From Fidelibacterota bacterium (lineage in GTDB: Bacteria; Fidelibacterota; Marinisomatia; Marinisomatales; UBA1611), in contig DTUG01000141.1 in the NCBI GenBank assembly GCA_012964275.1, forward strand, positions 1-11,478: 11,478 bases of DNA, in the 5' to 3' direction. A model generated the notes under the pieces. The model was given only the letters and a program-made list of their open reading frames with translations. It had not been told where the DNA came from and ran no database searches. The translations under genes were made by a program, and so were the position numbers. The number at the start of each line of letters is the position of its first letter. Position 1 is the first letter of the stretch. Of the stretch, positions 8,053-11,478 are shown piece after piece.

Positions 8053-8640
8053 TTATTTTCGGAATCGGTTAAAAGCAATATGGATCAACATTCCGCTGTA
8101 ATCTTTTCTTCCATCTGCTGTTTGACTTAATGGTAGAATATCAACACCTATGTGCAAAATAACCGAACTGAGATTAACCCACTTAAACTCCACACCTCCG
8201 CCTATAAAACCTCCAGGGGACCAGTGGGTTTGAGAGTTGCTCCATCGTTCCATAAAGTTATCTCCTGTTTCTTCACCATCAATCGTAAATATCGGACCAC
8301 CACGCAGGGTAACAAAGGGAGAAAAATTATTGGCTATATCTCCAGCAAAAGGATAATAATTGACTCCGGCCAGCATGGGCAGGAGTACCAGGTTCTGTCC
8401 ACCAACTGTTGAATACTGGTTCGTCCAATAATCATATACGATCGTTTCTTCATCGCCTTTCACATCGAAAAATCGAAATTCTGTTATCAGACTCATTGTT
8501 TCAGTCGTGTTGGTCCACATATGGTTAAAAAAGATACCGGAACCAGAGGATCCGATATCCAGCCCAAGGCCATACTGAGTTTTCGAAAATTGTCCCAGTA
8601 ATAAAATGGGAAAAACAAGAAAATGAATTATTATCTTCAT
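8053..8640 (-). CDS. Secreted, probably outer-membrane beta-barrel protein of unknown function
   Basis: I do not recognise this 195-residue protein. It starts with a clear signal-peptide-like stretch (MKIIIHFLVFPILLLGQFS), with possible cleavage around residues 16-20. The rest is rich in Gly, aromatic residues and alternating polar/hydrophobic segments, for example YGLGLDIGSSGSGIFF, FSPFVTLRGGPIFTI, GGFIGGGVEFKWV and SSVILHIGVDILPL. This is the look of a small outer-membrane beta barrel such as those in OmpW/OmpX-like or FCB porin-like proteins. The last residues (FNRFRK) are not the classic C-terminal Phe signal. The ATG at 8640 overlaps the stop of the ferredoxin gene as ATGA, so it belongs to that operon. 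A soluble periplasmic protein is an alternative. There is no cysteine after the signal that would suggest a lipoprotein. Confidence 0.82.
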   Translation of the reverse strand: MKIIIHFLVFPILLLGQFSKTQYGLGLDIGSSGSGIFFNHMWTNTTETMSLITEFRFFDVKGDEETIVYDYWTNQYSTVGGQNLVLLPMLAGVNYYPFAGDIANNFSPFVTLRGGPIFTIDGEETGDNFMERWSNSQTHWSPGGFIGGGVEFKWVNLSSVILHIGVDILPLSQTADGRKDYSGMLIHIAFNRFRK

Positions 8641-8984
8641 TCTGATCGAATGTTATACAGTTTTTTCCATGTTGATTTATCTGCAAGCAAATTATCTACC
8701 GGATCATCATTCAGGACAGAATGTTGGAAGATATTTAGAACATCCTCTCTCTTTACGCCAGTGTACCAGTATCCATTTGGATAAACGACCACCGTTGGAC
8801 CAATTTCGCAGGTATCAAGGCAGCCAGCTTTATTAGCGCGCACTTTTCCTTTCAACCCATGTTTATTGATTAACCGCACGAATTCCATTCGGATATCCCA
8901 TCCTCCACATCGACCACAACTGCCCCGAGGGCTGGCTGGATCCCGCTCGTTCACACAGATAAAAATATGTTTCCTATATTTCAT
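8637..8984 (-). CDS. Thioredoxin-like [2Fe-2S] ferredoxin
   Basis: This 115-residue protein matches the thioredoxin-fold [2Fe-2S] ferredoxins (Shethna/Aquifex Fd4 type, also related to the NuoE cluster domain). These are cytosolic one-electron carriers. The N-terminus HIFICVNERDPASPRGSCG aligns with the family pattern H-V-F-V-C...SC. The expected ligands are Cys10, Cys23, Cys55 and Cys59 (AGCLDTC), followed by the very characteristic GPTVVVYPNGYWYTGVKREDV at about 62-82. An additional Cys26 lies beside Cys23. The ATG at 8984 overlaps the oxidoreductase stop as ATGA, and its own stop overlaps the start of the envelope-protein gene in the same way. The context suggests it may exchange electrons with the oxidoreductase upstream, but partners cannot be read from the sequence. 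Confidence 0.93.
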   Translation of the reverse strand: MKYRKHIFICVNERDPASPRGSCGRCGGWDIRMEFVRLINKHGLKGKVRANKAGCLDTCEIGPTVVVYPNGYWYTGVKREDVLNIFQHSVLNDDPVDNLLADKSTWKKLYNIRSE

Positions 8985-10006
8985 TCGTGTCTAAGAATCA
9001 CTTTTCCAAATTGCCCCTCAGATTCAAGATATTCATGGGCATATTTTACTTCGGCCATTGGAAAAACCCTATCTACCACCGGTTTGATCTTTTTTTGCCG
9101 CAATAGGTCCATAGCCTCTTTAAGAGCCGCTTGTGATCCCATTGTAGATCCTAGCACAGACTGTTGCTTAAAAAAAAGGTGTGTCAAATTTAAATCTGCC
9201 TTGGGGCCCGTTGTCGCGCCGCAGGTAACCAACCGGCCACCCCGAGCAAGAGATCTCATGGAAATAGTCCAGGTAGCTTGTCCCACATGTTCAAAAACAA
9301 TATCGGCTCCACGCCCATCTGTTGTTTTCTTCACAATTTTTAGTACTTCCTGGTTAGTACGGTCCACGGTTATATCAGCACCAAGTGCCTTAACCTTATC
9401 CAGCTTTTTATCAGAACTGCTTACAGCAATCACCCGGGCACCTTTAGCCTTTGCAATTTGAACGGCAATACTGCCAACTCCGGAACTAGCTCCCCAGATA
9501 AGCACCCAATCATCCGGCTTGATCCTCGCCTTTTTGACCAGCATCTGGTAGGCAGTCTGTGCCACGAGAGGAAAAGCGGCCGCTTCTTCAAAACTCAAAA
9601 AATCGGGTTTCTGTACCAACTGGTTTTCTGGTAAAATAATTTTTTCTGCAAAGGTACCGTCGCAGGATTCTCCCAAAATACCCATGGTAGCACAGAGATT
9701 TTCCTGCCCTCTAATGCATTGCTGGCATTCACCGCAAAAAACCAGCGGTTGGACCATGACTTCATCGCCCGATTTAAAACCAGTTACTTCCTCCCCTTTG
9801 TCTGTTACGATCCCGGAACCGTCACTCCCTAAAATGATTGGCAAAGGCACTCCGGGAATTCCATTTCGAACCCAAAGGTCGAGGTGATTGAGAGCACCCG
9901 CCTTAATATTGATCAATACCTGTCTTGGTCCCGGAACAGGTGTACTAATATCTTCCCACTGGAGAACATCAATACCTCCATGCTCGTGAATGCGGATCGA
10001 CTTCAC
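8981..10006 (-). CDS. MDR-family (zinc-type) alcohol dehydrogenase / quinone-reductase-like oxidoreductase
   Basis: This 341-residue medium-chain dehydrogenase/reductase has a GroES-like N-terminal catalytic domain and a Rossmann domain at about 140-290 with the NAD(P) motif GASSGVG at 172-178. The structural zinc lobe is intact (Cys91, Cys94, Cys97, Cys105 in CGECQQC...C). The catalytic-zinc positions are not: the usual GHE reads GSD at 60-62, and the first Cys ligand position is occupied near Asn40 (ALNHLDLWVRNG). It is therefore more likely a zinc-independent reductase of enoyl/quinone type than a classical alcohol dehydrogenase; the substrate is unknown. After the nucleotide fold, SSSDKKLDKVKALGAD (197-211) suggests NADPH preference, only weakly. 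The start is GTG 10006, which overlaps the DoxX stop as GTGA with a weak GGAAG about eight bases upstream. The stop overlaps the ferredoxin start. Confidence 0.93.
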   Translation of the reverse strand: MKSIRIHEHGGIDVLQWEDISTPVPGPRQVLINIKAGALNHLDLWVRNGIPGVPLPIILGSDGSGIVTDKGEEVTGFKSGDEVMVQPLVFCGECQQCIRGQENLCATMGILGESCDGTFAEKIILPENQLVQKPDFLSFEEAAAFPLVAQTAYQMLVKKARIKPDDWVLIWGASSGVGSIAVQIAKAKGARVIAVSSSDKKLDKVKALGADITVDRTNQEVLKIVKKTTDGRGADIVFEHVGQATWTISMRSLARGGRLVTCGATTGPKADLNLTHLFFKQQSVLGSTMGSQAALKEAMDLLRQKKIKPVVDRVFPMAEVKYAHEYLESEGQFGKVILRHE

Positions 10007-10461
10007 GACTTCTTCCAGCGCATGATTCTCTCATCAATACTGTAACAGCCCGGGCCCAGTAAAAATATGAAAAGAAAAATGACCATATACATGAACGCTG
10101 TTTCTGGTTCTTCCCCTTTGTTGAAATGATACGATCCGGCGAAAAACATTGTCAAAGCCACCATCAGCGCTGAAGGTCTTGTCAAAAAGCCAACAACAAC
10201 CATTGCTGCGCAAATTCCTTCGCTAAATGCAGCCAGAAAACCAAAAAAAACATGCCCAAATTCAATACCAAAAGGGGTCATGGCCGCCTTGCCTAGCGAT
10301 TGCCAACTTTCAGGATCATTGCTAATCTTTCCCAGCCCATGTAGCAAAAGCAAATAAAAACCTGCAACCGACCGCAACATCAATAGCCCCCAGTCCAGGC
10401 TTTTAGGAAAGAGTTCATGACTCCAGATCCAATCCAGCAAGATTGTATTACTTGTCTTCAT
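10003..10461 (-). CDS. DoxX-family membrane protein
   Basis: This is a four-helix inner-membrane protein of the DoxX/SURF4-like family. Some members are subunits of thiosulfate:quinone oxidoreductase or take part in redox homeostasis; most are uncharacterised. From ATG 10461 it has 152 residues. Hydrophobic segments lie near 24-42, 68-91, 96-112 and 122-137. Family features include LRSVAGFYLLLLHGLGK (29-45), FFGFLAAFSEG (72-82), GFLTRPSAL (91-99) and GPGCYSIDE (136-144). Possible starts are GTG 10500 (165 aa, deep overlap with the small gene upstream), ATG 10470 and ATG 10461. I favour 10461 because it overlaps that gene least (14 bases) and still includes the whole conserved region. The stop overlaps the oxidoreductase GTG as GTGA, suggesting coupled synthesis of a redox set. 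Confidence 0.88.
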   Translation of the reverse strand: MKTSNTILLDWIWSHELFPKSLDWGLLMLRSVAGFYLLLLHGLGKISNDPESWQSLGKAAMTPFGIEFGHVFFGFLAAFSEGICAAMVVVGFLTRPSALMVALTMFFAGSYHFNKGEEPETAFMYMVIFLFIFLLGPGCYSIDERIMRWKKS

Positions 10462-10618
10462 ATTCCGCATCCTGAATATCCATCTTTTGTATTTTTTCAC
10501 GAATATTTGATTTTCTCTGCTCTTTTTTCACCGCCTGACGAACTGAAAAAATAGGAATTAAAAGTAAAATAATGCGATAGGTGAAATAGATCAGTATGCC
10601 GATTAATATTAACCGCAT
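10448..10618 (-). CDS. Small single-pass membrane protein (56 aa), unrecognised
   Basis: This short frame fills the stretch between the deoxynucleoside kinase stop and the DoxX gene. It starts at ATG 10618, five bases after the kinase stop, and ends at TAA 10448. The 56-residue product has one hydrophobic helix at about residues 3-25 (LILIGILIYFTYRIILLLIP). A strongly charged tail follows, with basic residues at 27-44 and then an acidic end (AEYEDK). This predicts a single-pass protein with the tail in the cytoplasm. The arrangement resembles small FCB-group membrane proteins of the DUF4834 kind, but I cannot assign a family. Support for a real gene: it fits the operon spacing, has a clean ATG, and shows the typical helix-plus-charged-tail composition. 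Without homologues this remains a prediction. Confidence 0.65.
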   Translation of the reverse strand: MRLILIGILIYFTYRIILLLIPIFSVRQAVKKEQRKSNIREKIQKMDIQDAEYEDK

Positions 10619-10623
10619 GAAGT

Positions 10624-11265
10624 TCAATAATCCGAAACAGGATTGAAAAACTTTGTGCCTGACACCGGTTGGCGAATGTAATTAATAACCTCCTGAAGAT
10701 CATTTTCGTTTTTTACAAAATCAATATTGTTCGTATTAATAATGACCAGTGGTGTTTCCTGGTAACGGAAAAAGTATTCCGTATATACCTGGTTCAAAGC
10801 ATCAATATATTCCCAAGTAATGTTATTCTCCATCGCACGTCCTCGTTTGGCGATATTTCTCATCAACAAATCGGTATCCGCCTGTAGATAAATGACCAAA
10901 TCGGGTTTGATAACATTTCGTTCCAACAAGTTAGCCACCGTATCATACAACTGCATTTCTTTTTCATTGAGATTCAAGGATGCAAACAATCGATCCTTCA
11001 CAAACATGTAATCGGTAACCAGTAATTTCTGAAACATGTCTACCTGCCGTAATTCCTGCTGCTGGCGGTAGCGTTGAAGCAGGAAAAACAGCTGTGTCTG
11101 GAAACCAAATCGTTCTGGATCATTATAAAATTCGGCAAGGAATGGGTTGTCCTCAAAATCTTCTAATATCAATCTTGCACCCAGTTCCTTGGACAACAGC
11201 TGTGCCAAGCTGGTCTTCCCCACGGCAATGGGACCTTCCAAAGCAATATAATAAAGATTTCTCAC
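10624..11265 (-). CDS. Deoxynucleoside kinase (dCK/dGK family)
   Basis: This 213-residue cytosolic kinase uses ATP to phosphorylate deoxynucleosides for salvage into dNTPs. Visible features from GTG 11265: Walker A GPIAVGKTS at 11-19, catalytic Glu-Asp at 35-36 (LILEDF), FFLLQRYRQ at 60-68, the family motif DYMFVKDRLFA at 85-95, YLQAD at 126-130, and the LID arginines in RNIAKRGRAME (136-146). The length fits bacterial deoxyadenosine/deoxyguanosine kinases; which base is preferred cannot be read. The frame is open upstream to a TTG at 11313, but GTG 11265 is the better start. It puts the conserved NLYYIALEGP at the N-terminus, as in homologues, and forms a GTGA overlap with the folK stop that matches the other junctions in this operon. 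Confidence 0.94.
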   Translation of the reverse strand: MRNLYYIALEGPIAVGKTSLAQLLSKELGARLILEDFEDNPFLAEFYNDPERFGFQTQLFFLLQRYRQQQELRQVDMFQKLLVTDYMFVKDRLFASLNLNEKEMQLYDTVANLLERNVIKPDLVIYLQADTDLLMRNIAKRGRAMENNITWEYIDALNQVYTEYFFRYQETPLVIINTNNIDFVKNENDLQEVINYIRQPVSGTKFFNPVSDY

Positions 11266-11478
11266 GCTTCCTTCTCCATGTGATGCAGGGTCACATCCGA
11301 AGAGTCCGGGCAATAATGAAGAAGTTCTCGAACACTCTTATTAAAAACTGGAATTGGTAAATCGGGGGCAATTTCTTCAAACGGTACTAAGACGAATCTG
11401 CGGGTCGCCAGCTGCGGGTGAGGTAAAATCAATTCCTCGGTTTCCAATACTGATCTGCCATGTACCAATATATCAATA
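11262..11478 (-). CDS. folK: 2-amino-4-hydroxy-6-hydroxymethyldihydropteridine pyrophosphokinase, N-terminus outside window
   Basis: The last 71 residues of FolK (HPPK) are present, beginning IDILVHGRS at the right edge; the start lies beyond base 11478. FolK transfers pyrophosphate from ATP to the pterin precursor of folate. The visible part contains the conserved D-I-L strand (the second Asp of the Mg-binding DxD; the first lies just beyond the edge). The family signature LPHPQLATRRFVLVPFEEIAPD follows, with its substrate and ATP-contacting His and Arg residues. The final codons (HHMEKEA, TGA) overlap the kinase GTG by four bases. A TTG at 11466-11468 could be read as a start but lies inside the conserved domain. 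Identification rests on the signature and is strong despite truncation. Confidence 0.93.
   Translation of the reverse strand, partial: IDILVHGRSVLETEELILPHPQLATRRFVLVPFEEIAPDLPIPVFNKSVRELLHYCPDSSDVTLHHMEKEA

Noticed and set aside
8967..9461. Plus-strand open frame of 164 codons
   Set aside because: It is fully antisense to the oxidoreductase gene, whose protein is strongly conserved; composition (Ser/Thr/Arg-rich) is typical of a shadow frame.
10462..10500. Longer DoxX start at GTG 10500
   Set aside because: It would overlap the small membrane protein gene by 53 bases and adds a basic segment with no family support; ATG 10461 (or 10470) is simpler.
10497..10703. 68-codon minus-strand open frame reading through the end of the kinase gene
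   Set aside because: It overlaps the conserved C-terminus of the kinase and covers the 56-residue small gene in another frame; its product has no plausible protein character.
11266..11313. Longer kinase start at TTG 11313
   Set aside because: It would add 16 residues coded inside folK, before the conserved N-terminus; GTG 11265 gives the normal family length and a GTGA overlap.
1..11478. Defence system, prophage, transposon, CRISPR array or tRNA
   Set aside because: Every long coding frame is a housekeeping, transport or redox gene on one strand; no transposase, integrase, repeat array or cloverleaf-like segment was seen.

Overview
All genes in this window lie on the minus strand, so transcription runs from the right-hand end to the left. 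It is a compact, AT-rich bacterial chromosome segment. It holds twelve protein-coding genes, two of them cut by the window edges, and shows no RNA gene, insertion sequence, CRISPR array or long repeat. The Smc protein carries AYSVIELKMIEQIL where most bacteria have a YSIIGQG-type sequence; I know this variant from the Bacteroidetes/Chlorobi side of the tree. Obvious Shine-Dalgarno sequences are also scarce. Together these suggest an uncultured member of the FCB superphylum, for example a Marinimicrobia-like lineage. The phylum is an inference.

Right block, 11478 down to 8053: the 3' part of folK (folate biosynthesis), a deoxynucleoside kinase, a 56-residue membrane protein that is easy to miss, a DoxX-family membrane protein, an MDR-family oxidoreductase with only the structural zinc site, a thioredoxin-like [2Fe-2S] ferredoxin, and a secreted, probably outer-membrane protein of unknown function. 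Four of the six junctions are exact 4-base ATGA or GTGA overlaps, so this looks like one tightly coupled operon. The overlaps also help place starts: the kinase most likely begins at GTG 11265.

Middle: a HinT-like HIT-family protein stands alone between two non-coding gaps of 107 bases, each containing a short palindrome. These gaps are the likeliest sites for promoters.

Left block, 7493 down to 1: smc (TTG start), an MscS-family mechanosensitive channel, a DUF423 membrane protein, an APC-family amino-acid permease, and ahcY (S-adenosylhomocysteine hydrolase, running off the left edge). Junctions are again tiny or overlapping. The permease stop and ahcY start share ATGA, which may link amino-acid transport to the methyl cycle.

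Most of the window is ordinary housekeeping and membrane content. No clear new defence, mobile or biosynthetic system is visible. The best leads are an AhcY with about nine extra residues right after the NAD-binding glutamate, the redox trio DoxX / MDR oxidoreductase / [2Fe-2S] ferredoxin followed by an unknown envelope protein, and the unannotated small membrane protein.
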